Part shown: positions 14,969-26,912 of the stretch, piece by piece
How positions within the stretch are numbered: position 1 is the stretch's first letter
Layout: the number at the start of each line of letters is the position of its first letter
Assembly (NCBI RefSeq): GCF_051433165.1
Contig: NZ_JBHMFS010000014.1
Span: forward strand, 92,157-156,156
Direction: 5' to 3'
Length of the DNA: 64,000 bases
Origin: Falsiroseomonas sp051433165
GTDB taxonomy: Bacteria; Pseudomonadota; Alphaproteobacteria; Acetobacterales; Acetobacteraceae
Program-made: the position numbers and the translations under genes
The notes under the pieces: generated by a model
Database searches by the model: none
What the model saw: only the letters and a program-made list of their open reading frames with translations
What the model was told of the DNA's origin: nothing

Positions 14969-17900
14969 TCAGTCCTTGCGGAGCTTCAACTGCGCCAGCA
15001 CGGCGAAGGGCGAATCCGGCTTGGGGCCGGAGGACCATTCGCGCGGAGCGCTGCGGTCGCCACCGCGATCCCCGCCGCGATCGCGGTCGCGATCCTGGCG
15101 CGGGTAACGGTCCCCACCGCCCGGACCACGATCGGCGCTTCGATTGGGGCGTGGCGCACGATCGTCACGTCGGGCTTCCTGCGGCGCACCCTCCGGCCGC
15201 GGCGCATCGCTGCGCGGGCGGTCATTCGGGCCGCGCGGCGGGCCGCGGCGCGGGCCTTCAGGACGTGGTCCTTCGTGGCGGGGGCGATCCTGGCGCGGTG
15301 CGTCGGCCGCCACCTCCGGCGGCGGCGAGACGCCCGGCGGCAGGCCATCCACGCGCCAGTCGCGGCGCGGGCCATGATCCACACGCTCCCGCCGCGGGGC
15401 ATCGCGGCGCGGGCCATCGCGGCGCGGGCCATCCGGCCGGGCCGGACGCAGCTCGGGCGGGATGGGCGGGCCGAAATAGACCGGGCGCGGGCCTTCCGGG
15501 CGGGGCGCACGCTCCGGCCGCGGGCCACGCGGCGCGCCGCGTTCACCGCGCGGCTGGTCGCCCCTCGGTTGGTCACCTCGGGCCTCGTTCCGCTCCGGCC
15601 GGCCATCGCGGCGCGGGCCGCGCGGGCTGGCGCCGCGATCGGCGCGCACCATGCTGATGCGGGCGGGCAGCGGCGGGCCGAATTCACCCTCCTCCAGCGG
15701 CGGGGAGGGCATCAGCCGGAAGCCCATCGCCTCCAGCGCCATCGGCAGCGTGTCACCCTTCACGCCGAGGCGCGACGCCAGGCCTTCCGGCACCGGTGCC
15801 GGGGCACGCCGTGTCAGGTAGCCCAGTTCGCCGGCAATGCGTTCCGCCACGTCGAGCCGCAGCAGCACGCGTCCGGCCGGCAGCCAGCCCGCCATGATGG
15901 CGAAGCCCTGCGGCCAGCCATCCGGCCCGCGCGGCGTGTTGGGGTCAACCGCCGCTTCCTCCGCGCCCGGCTCCGGCAAGGTCACGGAGACCAGGCCGGG
16001 GTTGGGCAGCAGTGGCGTCGGGATGTTGCGGCGCAGCGCCCAGAGCTGCGCACGCAGCCCCATGGCGCGGGGCTTGAGCACATCCGGCAGATACATGGCG
16101 TAGCGGCCGGCGCGGATGCCGATGGCCTTCAGCCGTGCCCGCAAATCCGCGGGAATTTCCCGCTCGGTCGCACCGGGGGCGAGGCCCATGGCTTCGCGCA
16201 GCCGGAAGGCCGGGCCACGCAGGGTGTTGTCCTCGGCGGCCTTGGCCTCGATGGCTTCCAGCCCGCCCAATTCGCGCTTCACCAGCGATTCCAGCCAGGT
16301 GGCCAGGCGCACGCGCACCCGCTCGCGCTGGGCATTGTCCAGGAATTCGGTGGCAATCACGTCCACATGCGGCTTCAACGGTTCCGGCCCCGGCCGCAGC
16401 CGGGCGATCTCCGCCTCGTCCCACATCACGCGGTGCTGCGGGGTCAGGCGGAAGGCCTCGTCCTTGGCAACTTCCAGGCTGGCCAGGCGGCGCGGAATTT
16501 CCTCACGCAGCGCACGGCGGGCGGCGCGAAGGACCAGGCGCTTTTCTTCTTCCTTGGTCGCCTCGGGGTCCGGCTGGAAGTGGAAGCCGGTAACCTTGCC
16601 GACCGTATGGCCCTCGACCACCACATCGCCCTGGCGCGTCACGGCGGAGAGCAGCGTCTCCTCCGTATCGTCCAGGCGGCGGATCAGGTGCGCGGCGCGG
16701 CGGTCGACGAAGCGGGCGATCAGGCGTTCATGCAGCGCGTCGGAAACCGCTTCCTCCGCCTTGCGCGCTTCCGCCTGCTGCGTCGCGGCATCCGCAATCC
16801 AGTCGGCGCGGGCGGCGATGTAAGACCAGATACGGATATTGGCCAGGCGGGCCATCAGCGTATCGAGGTCACCCTCGACATTGCCGAGCGACGCGATGTT
16901 GCCGGCGACCCAGTCGCTGGGCAGCCTGCCATCGGTCGCGAGATGCCCGAAGATCTTGGCGCAGAGCCGGGTGTGGCTGTCATCCGCGATCTTGCGGAAA
17001 TCCGGCACCTGGCAGGCTTCCCAAAGCAGCCGCACGCGGGCGCGGCCCTGGCCGAGCTGGCGGATCTCCTGCTCGCGGGACAGCGCGTTCAGGGTGATGT
17101 GGTCCACCGCATCATTGCCCTTGGCGAGGCCAGGGGTGGGCGGCGATGTGGCGAGGCTGTCCAGCAGCCCGTCGATGCTGGCGAAATCCAGGTCCGAATT
17201 GCGCCAGGCGATCTGGGCCAGGGGCTCGAAGACATGGCCCTCGATCTGGCGGGCCAGTTCCTCCGGCAGGGGTGGGCATTCCGCGGTGGTGCCGAAGGTG
17301 CCGTCGCGCATGCCGCGGCCGGCGCGGCCGGCGATCTGGGCGGCTTCCTGCGCGTTCAAGGCGCGAATCTGGTGGCCATCGAACTTTTGGAGGTCGGCGA
17401 AGGCGATGTGGTCCACATCCATGTTCAGACCCATGCCGATGGCATCGGTTGCGACCAGGAAATCCACTTCGCGGTTCTGATACAGCGCCACCTGGGCGTT
17501 GCGGGTGCGCGGCGACATCCGCCCCATCACCACGGCGCAACCGCCGCGGCGACGGCGGATCGCCTCCGCAATCGCATAGACCTCGGCCGCGCTGAAGGCG
17601 ACCACGGCGCTGCGCGGCGGCAGTTTCGTCAATTTGGCCGGACCCGAATGGGTCAGTTGTGACAGGCGCGGGCGCGTCTCGATCTCGGCCTGGGGCACCA
17701 GGCGCTGCAGCAGCGGGCGGATGGTTTCCGCGCCGAGGAACATGGTTTCCACCATGCCGCGCGCATGCAGCAGCCGGTCGGTGAAGATGTGGCCCCGATC
17801 GGCATCGGCGCAGAGCTGGATTTCATCCACGGCGACGAATTCGGCGCGGCGGTCCAGCGGCATGGCCTCCACCGTGCAGGCGAACCAGCGCGCCTCGGGG

Positions 17901-18133
17901 GGGACGATCTTTTCCTCCCCGGTGATCAGCGCGACGTACTTCTCCCCCTTCGCGGCGACCATGCGGTCGTAATTCTCGCGCGCCAGCAGGCGCAGCGGGA
18001 AGCCGATGATGCCGGAGGCATGCGCCAGCAGGCGAGTGATCGCCAGATGGGTCTTGCCGGTGTTGGTCGGGCCGAGCACCGCGCGAACGCGCGGGGCAAA
18101 CATCTGGCCATGGGACATGTGATGGTCGGACAT
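14969..18133 (-). CDS. SUV3-like superfamily 2 RNA helicase
   Basis: A 1054-residue helicase resembling mitochondrial SUV3. Walker A GPTNTGKTH lies near residue 24, followed by VDEIQL (DExH-like box), and helicase C motifs including ATDAIGMGLNMDVDHIAF and QIAGRAGRGMRDG. A long middle region has SUV3 C-terminal traits. The last ~230 residues are low-complexity, dominated by Arg, Pro, Gly, Asp (RRDGPRRDAPRRER and similar), and end in a conserved-looking SPFAVLAQLKLRKD. The start at 18133 is chosen because the first motif must be near the N-terminus; an upstream open extension is only the tandem repeat. SUV3 works with the exoribonuclease PNPase in mitochondria; a similar degradosome role is inferred. 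Confidence 0.9.
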   Translation of the reverse strand: MSDHHMSHGQMFAPRVRAVLGPTNTGKTHLAITRLLAHASGIIGFPLRLLARENYDRMVAAKGEKYVALITGEEKIVPPEARWFACTVEAMPLDRRAEFVAVDEIQLCADADRGHIFTDRLLHARGMVETMFLGAETIRPLLQRLVPQAEIETRPRLSQLTHSGPAKLTKLPPRSAVVAFSAAEVYAIAEAIRRRRGGCAVVMGRMSPRTRNAQVALYQNREVDFLVATDAIGMGLNMDVDHIAFADLQKFDGHQIRALNAQEAAQIAGRAGRGMRDGTFGTTAECPPLPEELARQIEGHVFEPLAQIAWRNSDLDFASIDGLLDSLATSPPTPGLAKGNDAVDHITLNALSREQEIRQLGQGRARVRLLWEACQVPDFRKIADDSHTRLCAKIFGHLATDGRLPSDWVAGNIASLGNVEGDLDTLMARLANIRIWSYIAARADWIADAATQQAEARKAEEAVSDALHERLIARFVDRRAAHLIRRLDDTEETLLSAVTRQGDVVVEGHTVGKVTGFHFQPDPEATKEEEKRLVLRAARRALREEIPRRLASLEVAKDEAFRLTPQHRVMWDEAEIARLRPGPEPLKPHVDVIATEFLDNAQRERVRVRLATWLESLVKRELGGLEAIEAKAAEDNTLRGPAFRLREAMGLAPGATEREIPADLRARLKAIGIRAGRYAMYLPDVLKPRAMGLRAQLWALRRNIPTPLLPNPGLVSVTLPEPGAEEAAVDPNTPRGPDGWPQGFAIMAGWLPAGRVLLRLDVAERIAGELGYLTRRAPAPVPEGLASRLGVKGDTLPMALEAMGFRLMPSPPLEEGEFGPPLPARISMVRADRGASPRGPRRDGRPERNEARGDQPRGDQPRGERGAPRGPRPERAPRPEGPRPVYFGPPIPPELRPARPDGPRRDGPRRDAPRRERVDHGPRRDWRVDGLPPGVSPPPEVAADAPRQDRPRHEGPRPEGPRRGPPRGPNDRPRSDAPRPEGAPQEARRDDRAPRPNRSADRGPGGGDRYPRQDRDRDRGGDRGGDRSAPREWSSGPKPDSPFAVLAQLKLRKD

Positions 18134-18226
18134 ATTGGGTATTGGGCATGGTCCGTGGGGGCAGCGGTTGCGTGGCACGCCTCTGCGCCCTTGGCAACTG
18201 CGGGTGGGCGCGGAAGGCATCGCGGC

Positions 18227-18455
18227 AGGCCGCGGAATGCATCGCGGCGGGCCGCGTGAGAGTGTCTCGGCGGGCCGCGTGAGAGTGTCTCGGCGGGCCG
18301 CGTGAGAGTGTCGCGGCGGGCCGCGTGAGAGTGTCGCGGCGGGCCGCGTGAGAGTGTCTCGGCGGGCCGCGTGAGAGTGTCGCGGCGGGCCGCGTAGGAG
18401 TGTCGCGGCGGGCCGCTGGGGAGTGTTGCGACGGGCTGCGGGAGGCATCCTGGTT
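18227..18455. repeat. 23-bp tandem repeat array
   Basis: About eight good copies of a 23-bp unit that begins GGGCCGCGTGAGAGTGTC, starting at 18249, 18272, 18295, 18318, 18341, 18364, 18387 and 18410, with decayed copies at each end (18227, 18433). Units vary mainly between TCTCGGC and TCGCGGC at the end. Because 23 is not a multiple of 3, all three frames stay open and encode rotating arginine-rich peptides, which makes false long genes. It fills the region between the divergent helicase and HAMP genes. Each junction CGCGGCGGGCCGCG is itself a short inverted repeat. Confidence 0.93.
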
Positions 18456-18540
18456 CAGGCAACGAAGCGTCAATCTTCCTGGGTCAGCCTGCCCCACGTG
18501 GCCCGTCCCCCGGTGGCCACGCCCGGGCAGGAGGCCCAGC

Positions 18541-19587
18541 ATGTCCGCCACGTTCCGCCACGGGCTGGGTCGAATCCAGCCGCGCGCCGACGCCCTTCCG
18601 GAGTCGCATGCCGCCACCGGCCCGGGCCGCCTCGCCTGGCTCGGCGGGCTGGCCGGGCTGATTGCCTTGTGCCTTGCGGTCGTGCTGCTGCTGCCGCGGA
18701 TGGAGGCGCCGGACCGCGCCCCGCCCACGGCGGCGGAGGCACTGTCCCTGCTGGCGGCACGCACGCCCGAGCCAGCCACCCTGAGCGGGCTGAGCCGCGC
18801 CCTGGGCGTGCTGGAGCGCGACCTGGGCACCTGGCAGCGTCTGGTGGCGCCGGAGGGGCGGGTGGATCTGTCCCGGCTGCGCGAACGTGCGGCGCAATTC
18901 AACCCTGCGCGCCCGACGCCCGCCGCCGCCCTTCGGCCCGAGCCGGCCAGCGAGGCCCTGTCCGAGACCCTGGCCGACCCCGGCCATGTGGCGCTGATCG
19001 CGCTGGCGGTGATGCTGGCGGCCGCCACACTGCTGGCCGGCATCGCCGCGCTGCTGCTGGAACGCCTGCTGCTGGCGCCGTTCCGGGCGCTGCGCGCGGC
19101 CGCCGCCGGCATGGCGGAAGGAGATCTGGACATCACGGTGCCGGGCACCTGCCGCGATGATGAGGCCGGCGCCTTGGCCCGCGCCCTCGAACGCTTCCGG
19201 CTGGCCGCCCTGGCCACCCGGCAGGAGACCTGCCTCGATTCGATGACGATGGAGGAAGCGGGCGACCGCATGCTGGCCGCCTCCGGCGAGATCGAGCGCA
19301 TCGCCGCCACCGCCGCCGCCCGCGGGCTTGAAGCCAGCCTGGCGCTCCGCAGGGGCGAGGCCGGCCGCCGGCAGGTGGCAGAGGGGGCGCGGCAGCTCGC
19401 CGAGCAGGTGGTGGTGATCCGCGACGCGACGGACCGGGCCAGCGCCGCCTTGGCCCGCCTCGCCCAGGGGGTGACCCAGCTCGATGCGCCGCGCGCGCCG
19501 GAGGGGGCGCCAGAGGGGGTGCCAGAGGGGGTGCCAGAGGGGGTGCCAGAGGGGGCGCCGGTGAGGGAGAGGATGCTGGTGGGCTGA
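18541..19587 (+). CDS. HAMP-domain membrane protein lacking an output domain
   Basis: A 348-residue protein with a membrane helix at about 30-53, a periplasmic region of about 110 residues, a second helix near 150-175 and a HAMP linker (LAPFRALRAAAAGMAEGDLDITVPG). It then has a helical region with ARRQ/REGAxQLAEQV heptads. The topology is that of a chemoreceptor or sensor kinase, yet no MCP signalling hairpin, kinase or cyclase domain follows. The C-terminus is five PEGV/PEGA repeats. AGGAGG lies 7 bases before the ATG. It may work through a partner protein or be a decayed chemoreceptor. Confidence 0.75.
   Translation: MSATFRHGLGRIQPRADALPESHAATGPGRLAWLGGLAGLIALCLAVVLLLPRMEAPDRAPPTAAEALSLLAARTPEPATLSGLSRALGVLERDLGTWQRLVAPEGRVDLSRLRERAAQFNPARPTPAAALRPEPASEALSETLADPGHVALIALAVMLAAATLLAGIAALLLERLLLAPFRALRAAAAGMAEGDLDITVPGTCRDDEAGALARALERFRLAALATRQETCLDSMTMEEAGDRMLAASGEIERIAATAAARGLEASLALRRGEAGRRQVAEGARQLAEQVVVIRDATDRASAALARLAQGVTQLDAPRAPEGAPEGVPEGVPEGVPEGAPVRERMLVG
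19498..19557 (+). repeat. In-frame 12-bp tandem repeat (PEGV)
   Basis: Five 12-bp units (CCRGAGGGGGYG) at the 3' end of the HAMP gene, each adding Pro-Glu-Gly-Val/Ala. Copy number should be variable between strains; the frame is preserved. Confidence 0.9.
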
Positions 19588-19647
19588 CCCAGCCCGGGCG
19601 CCAGCCCACCAGCAGACCGATCCCCATCGCGGCGGTCATGACGATGG

Positions 19648-20853
19648 ATGCGGTTGGCGTCTTGGCGGCCCCTTGGCAGCGACGGCAGCAGCGGTCAGCT
19701 TGCGCCGGTGAATCCCGCCACCCGCTTTGTCCTGCTCTACAGCGCACAATTCGTTGTGGTGGGCATCACCTTGCCCTTCCTGCCGGCCATCCTGTCCGCG
19801 CAGGGCATGTCCCCGGCCGAAGTGGGGGTGCTGCTGGCGGTGGCGGCCGGCGTAAGGCTGGTGGCGGGGCCGGCGGGAGGCCGGCTGGCGGATGCGCTGG
19901 GCGATGCACGGGTGCTGCTGGTGGCAGGGTCCGCGCTCGCGGCGCTGGCGGCCTGCGGCTTCCTGGTGCCGGCCGGCTTCGGGCTGCTGCTGCTGGTAAT
20001 GGCGCTGCACAGCGCCGCCTTCGCCCCGGTGGTGCCGCTGACCGATGCGCTGGCGCTCGCAGCCTCCCGCGCCCCGGGTGGCTTCGATTACGCGCGCGTG
20101 CGGGCGGCGGGCAGCATTGCCTTCATGCTGGCGGCGATCGTGGTGGGGCAGGCGGTGGCGCTGGCCGGCATCCAGGCGGCGGCCTGGCTGCTGGTGGCCG
20201 GGCTGGCCGCGACATCGCTGGCCGCGCTCGCCTTGCCCGGCCGGGCGCCGCGCGCCGGGCGGGCGGTGGCGCGCGGCTGGGCGGGGTTCCTGGCGCCGCT
20301 GCGGATTCCGGCGGTGCGGCGGCTGATGCTGGTCTCGGCGCTGATCCAGGGCAGCCATGCGCTGTATTACGGCTTCGGCACGCTGCATTGGCAGGCGGCG
20401 GGGCTGGGCGCCGGGCTGATCGGCGGGCTGTGGGCGGTTGGCGTGCTGGCGGAGGTGGCGCTGTTCCTGTGGGGGCGGGGGCTTGTGACGCGGCTCGGGC
20501 CGGTCGGCCTGTCGCTGGTCGCGGCCGGGGCCGGGGTGCTGCGCTGGGGCGTGACGGCGCTGACGGTCGATCCCTGGCTGCTGGTGCCGGCGCAGATACT
20601 GCACGCGGCGACCTTCGGCATGCAGCATTTGGCGACCATGGCGGTGCTGGCCCGGGTGGTGCCGCCCGCCGAGGCCGGCACGGCGCAGACGCTGCATGCG
20701 GCGCTGGGGGTCGGGCTGTGGATGGGGCTGCTGGCCCTGGCCTGTGGGCCGCTTTATGCCGCGGTGGGCGGGGCGGGGTTCTGGGCCATGGCGGTGCTGT
20801 GCCTGCTGGCGCTGCCGGCCAGCCTGGCGCTGGGGCGGGCGCTGCGGGGCTGA
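19648..20853 (+). CDS. MFS transporter (HcaT / MFS_1-like)
   Basis: A 401-residue, twelve-helix MFS protein. Early motif GVLLAVAAGVRLVAGPAGGRLADALG matches the loop 2-3 signature, and VRAAGSIAFML and GSHALYYGFGTLHWQ are hallmarks of the HcaT-like (3-phenylpropionate transporter family) group that includes LacY-like permeases. The substrate is unknown. An internal GTG at 19708, directly before NPATRFVLLYSAQF, is a plausible shorter start. Confidence 0.83.
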   Translation: MRLASWRPLGSDGSSGQLAPVNPATRFVLLYSAQFVVVGITLPFLPAILSAQGMSPAEVGVLLAVAAGVRLVAGPAGGRLADALGDARVLLVAGSALAALAACGFLVPAGFGLLLLVMALHSAAFAPVVPLTDALALAASRAPGGFDYARVRAAGSIAFMLAAIVVGQAVALAGIQAAAWLLVAGLAATSLAALALPGRAPRAGRAVARGWAGFLAPLRIPAVRRLMLVSALIQGSHALYYGFGTLHWQAAGLGAGLIGGLWAVGVLAEVALFLWGRGLVTRLGPVGLSLVAAGAGVLRWGVTALTVDPWLLVPAQILHAATFGMQHLATMAVLARVVPPAEAGTAQTLHAALGVGLWMGLLALACGPLYAAVGGAGFWAMAVLCLLALPASLALGRALRG

Positions 20854-20854
20854 A

Positions 20855-21622
20855 TCATGCCGCCGGCGGCAAATCCTCCCACCCCGCGCCATGCCACAGG
20901 CGCGGCGTGACGGTGGCGCGGCCATCCTCCACGATGATGCGGTTATAGGCGTTGGGCGTGCCGCGCAGCCGGACGGAGGTGGCGCTGCCGGCCTGGGCCA
21001 CCACCAGCCCCCCCTCCCGCACCGGGCGGACATCGCCGAGATGCAGATGCCCGGTCAGCACCAGCCGCACATCATGCCGCGCGAAGGCGGCCAGCGCCGG
21101 TTCGGCATTGCCCACCAGCCGGGCGCCGGGCTTGAGGATCGGCGCCAGGAAGGGGTGGTGCGCCACGATGATGCGGAACAGGCCGGGCGGCAGCGCCGCC
21201 AGCCGCCCCTCCGCCGCTGCCAGCCTGGTGCCGGAGACGCGGCCGCGCGCCCAGTTCAGATACAGCCCGGCACGGCGGGCGGTGTTCATGCCGACGATGG
21301 CGATCTCCGCATCCTCGAACACCGGCTCCGTCACCGCGTGGACATGGCGGCGCCAGCGGCGATACGGGTCCGTGAAACGCTCGACCAGATTGTAGGGCGA
21401 CATGTCGTGATTACCGGGCACGATCAGCCGCGGTGCGGGCAGCGTCTCCAGGAAAGCCATGGCGGCGATGAATTCCTCATGCCGCGCGCCCTGGGTCAGG
21501 TCGCCGGAGACGGCGATGAGGTCGGGCGCCCAATCGGCCAGCTCCTGCACGAAGCTGGCCACCACCTCAGGGTCCTCGGCGCCGAAATGCAGGTCCGACA
21601 GATGCGCCACGCGGCGCGTCAT
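20855..21622 (-). CDS. Calcineurin-like metallophosphoesterase
   Basis: A 255-residue two-metal phosphoesterase. Motifs in order: DLHFG, GDLTQG, GNHDMSP, HHPFL and GHLHLGD. This is the CpdA / cyclic-nucleotide-phosphodiesterase-like class, but the sequence does not fix the substrate. It overlaps the end of the diacylglycerol-kinase-like gene by 4 bp, so the pair is cotranslated, and it converges on the MFS gene with one base between stop codons. Confidence 0.88.
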   Translation of the reverse strand: MTRRVAHLSDLHFGAEDPEVVASFVQELADWAPDLIAVSGDLTQGARHEEFIAAMAFLETLPAPRLIVPGNHDMSPYNLVERFTDPYRRWRRHVHAVTEPVFEDAEIAIVGMNTARRAGLYLNWARGRVSGTRLAAAEGRLAALPPGLFRIIVAHHPFLAPILKPGARLVGNAEPALAAFARHDVRLVLTGHLHLGDVRPVREGGLVVAQAGSATSVRLRGTPNAYNRIIVEDGRATVTPRLWHGAGWEDLPPAA

Positions 21623-22574
21623 GCGGACGGTTGAACCGGGCCGGTCTCGGCCGCCGGATTTTCGGCGGGCGGGCCGGGCACGATGACGCGCAGCGCACCG
21701 GGATGGATGCGGTAGATCAGCGGCGGCGCGATCAGCAGCGCCTCCCCGTCATTCATCACGCGGATCGCGGTGCGCGCGGAGCCGATTGTCACTTCCTGCG
21801 CCGTGCGTTCCTGCACGAGGCGGGAGCCACGCCAGGTTCCGAGGAACATGCCCGCCATCATCTTTACCCACCACCATGCCCCGTAGCGACGCGCGACATA
21901 GAGGGCGAGTTCCCCGGCATCGAGCCGCGGCCGGGCCATCATCAGGTTGAAGCCCTCGGCATAGCGGTTGTTCGCCACCGCCAGCGCCCGGGTCCACAGC
22001 CGCACCGTCAGCCCTTCGCCCAGCCGCACGCTGAGCCGCATCGGCCGGTGCCGCCATTCGGAGCGCAGCGCAGCGAGGAGGAAGACCAGCCGCGGCCGCA
22101 GCCCCCGCTTGCCACGCCCGCGTTCCCGGTGCCGGCCTAACCAGGACGGGCTGCCGAGCACGGAGGAACACAGGAAGACATGGCCGTTCACATCCGCCAC
22201 ATCGATGGCGCGGATGGTGCCATGCGCCAGCGCCGCCGCCGCCGCTTCCAGTTCCAGCGGGATGCCGAGATCCTTGGCCAGCATGTTCATGGTGCCGAGC
22301 GGCAGGATACCGAGCGCGGCCTGCTTGCCCATCATCCGTTCGGCGGCCGCCATGATGGAGCCGTCGCCGCCGCCCACCACCACGGCCTCCGCTCCCATCG
22401 CCACCGCCTCATCCAGCCGGGCGAGCAGGCCCTCCGCATGGTCGGGCACCAGCACCGCCTCCACGCCCGCCGCGGCCAGGTGGCGCGCGACCTCCGCCTC
22501 GATCGTGTCGCGGCCGAGGGCGGTGCCGGAGGCGGCATTGATGACGACGGCGACCCGGCGGGGGGAGGGGCCAT
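21619..22574 (-). CDS. Diacylglycerol kinase catalytic-domain protein (YegS/DagK-like), apparent 5' frameshift
   Basis: A lipid kinase of the DAGK family. The nucleotide-binding motifs GGGDGSIMAAA and LPLGTMNMLAKDLGIP are clear, followed by the usual beta-rich C-terminal domain. The first in-frame start codon is GTG at 22464, but clear family sequence (RRVAVVINAASG) continues upstream to about 22560 in the same frame without any ATG, GTG or TTG. An ATG at 22572-22574 lies one base out of frame across a run of six C. One added C would give MAPPPRRVAVVINAASG. I treat the gene as beginning at 22574 with a one-base frameshift, real or a sequencing error. Confidence 0.8.
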
Positions 22575-22683
22575 CAGGGGGCGAAGGCGGCAGGATCAGG
22601 CTCCGTGGCGAAAGCGTGGCGTGATGACAGCGGCGGGGGCGGCCGAAGGTTCCGCATTCGCGATGTTACAACCAGCCCAAGAA

Positions 22684-22715
22684 AAAAGGCGCGGCCCCTG
22701 CGGACCGCGCCTTTT
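22684..22715 (-). terminator. Intrinsic terminator of acnA
   Basis: Perfect 11-bp inverted repeat AAAAGGCGCGG / CCGCGCCTTTT with a 10-base loop, 24 bases beyond the acnA stop. On the minus strand it ends in CCTTTTTTC. The A-rich left side could also let it work for rightward transcripts. Confidence 0.9.
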
Positions 22716-22738
22716 CCTACACGATAGCGAAGGCCGGA

Positions 22739-25435
<2,697 letters not shown>

Positions 25436-25665
25436 GGTCCGGGGTCCCCGTTCGCGTGGCGCCGGGTTGGGTGCCACCCCGGAAGCGGGGCGCCTCCGCC
25501 AAGCCTGGCGCGGTTCCGCCGTGCCGCTTTCGCGACCGCAGCAGGCGGCTTAAACCACAGGGACCGGAGGCGGTCCATCCGCTACAGGCTGGTTACGTCC
25601 GGTTGTGCGGCGGGCGGCGCCTTTCGGGTTGTTTTCTTGCGTGAGTCGGGGTTGGGGAGAACGAG

Positions 25666-26256
25666 GTGCTGGAAGCGCGGGATCTGGCCTGCTGGCGGGG
25701 CGACCGCGCAATTTTCGCCGGGCTGTCCTTCACGCTGGAGGCGGGCGGCGCGCTGCTGCTGCTCGGCGCCAATGGCGCGGGCAAATCCAGCCTGCTGCGG
25801 CTGCTGGCCGGTCTGATCCCGGCGGCGGAGGGGGAATTGCTGTGGGATGGCGCCGATGCGCTGGCCGATCGCGTCGGCCATGCCGGCCGGCTGCGCTACC
25901 TCAGCCACCAGGACGCGCTGAAGCCGAGCCTGACGGCGCGGGAGAACCTGGAATTCTACGCGAAACTGTGGGGCGGCGATGTTGCTGCGGCGCTGGAGTC
26001 CGTGGGTTTGGCGGATCTGGCGGAACTGCCGGCGCGGGTGCTGTCCTCCGGCCAGAAGCGCCGCCTGGCGCTGGCCCGGTTGGCGCTGGCGCCGGCGCCG
26101 CTGTGGTTGCTGGATGAGCCGACGGTGGGGCTGGACGCGGCCTCCGTCACCCGTCTCGGCGGGCTGCTCGCAACCCACCGCGCCGCCGGCGGCGCCGTGA
26201 TCGCCGCCACCCACCTGCCATTGCCCCTGCCCGGCGCGCGGGAGCTGGCGTTGTGA
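25666..26256 (+). CDS. ccmA: Heme exporter ATP-binding protein
   Basis: A 196-residue ABC ATPase for cytochrome c maturation, which powers release of holo-CcmE from CcmC. Walker A GANGAGKSS, the CcmA-typical YLSHQDALKPSLTARENLEFYA, signature LSSGQKRRLALARL and Walker B LWLLDEPTVGLD are present. The start is GTG at 25666. It overlaps ccmB by 4 bp. Confidence 0.95.
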   Translation: MLEARDLACWRGDRAIFAGLSFTLEAGGALLLLGANGAGKSSLLRLLAGLIPAAEGELLWDGADALADRVGHAGRLRYLSHQDALKPSLTARENLEFYAKLWGGDVAAALESVGLADLAELPARVLSSGQKRRLALARLALAPAPLWLLDEPTVGLDAASVTRLGGLLATHRAAGGAVIAATHLPLPLPGARELAL

Positions 26257-26912
26257 GGGGTTTCTGGGCGGTGCTGGGGCGGGAGGTGCGGCTGGCGCTG
26301 CGCCACCCGGCGGATACCCTGGCCGCCGTGCTGTTCTTCGTGCTGGTCTGCGCGCTGTTCCCCTTTGGCATCGGACCCTCCCCCGAAATCCTGGCCCGTA
26401 TCGCCCCCGGCGCGCTGCTGGCGGCCGCGCTGCTGGCGGCGCTGCTGCCGCTCGACCGGCAATTCGGGGCGGAGGCGGAGGATGGGTCGCTGGACCAGTT
26501 GCTGCTGTCCGGCCTGCCACCCTCGGCGCTCGCGGGCGCCAAGGCGCTGGGGCACTGGATCGTCACCGGCCTGCCGCTGCTGGCCGCGACGCCGATCGCG
26601 GCCGCCATGCTGAACCTGCCGGTGGAGGCCTGGGGGGCGGCGATGATGGCGCTTGGTCTGGCGACCGGCGTGCTGTCCCTGTTCGGCACGGCGGGTGCGG
26701 CGCTGACGCTGGGGGCGCGGCGCGGTGGGGTGCTGCTGCCGCTGCTGGTGCTGCCGCTGTCCATCCCCGCCGTGATCTTCGGCGCCGCGGCGATCGAGGC
26801 CGCGGCGGCTGGGCTGACGCCGCGGCCCTATCTGCTGCTGCTGGCAGCCCTGCTGGCGCTCGCCGCGCCGTTGGCCCCGCTGGCGGCGGGGGCGGCGCTC
26901 CGGGGGGAGTGA
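26253..26912 (+). CDS. ccmB: Heme exporter permease
   Basis: A 219-residue, six-helix membrane partner of CcmA. Typical are the N-terminal REVRLALRHPADTLAAVLFFVLV, the Asp-rich DRQFGAEAEDGSLDQLLLSG and TPIAAAMLNL. Full family length. The ccmC gene that usually follows is absent: the next gene is the convergent RTX protease whose stop directly abuts this one (TGA then TCA). Confidence 0.95.
   Translation: MRGFWAVLGREVRLALRHPADTLAAVLFFVLVCALFPFGIGPSPEILARIAPGALLAAALLAALLPLDRQFGAEAEDGSLDQLLLSGLPPSALAGAKALGHWIVTGLPLLAATPIAAAMLNLPVEAWGAAMMALGLATGVLSLFGTAGAALTLGARRGGVLLPLLVLPLSIPAVIFGAAAIEAAAAGLTPRPYLLLLAALLALAAPLAPLAAGAALRGE

Noticed and set aside
18134..18448. A 105-codon N-terminal extension of the SUV3-like helicase
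   Set aside because: It consists mostly of the 23-bp repeat read through in rotating frames; the Walker A motif would then be unusually far from the start.
18227..18455. CRISPR array
   Set aside because: Units are directly adjacent with no variable spacers, and no cas genes are in the window.
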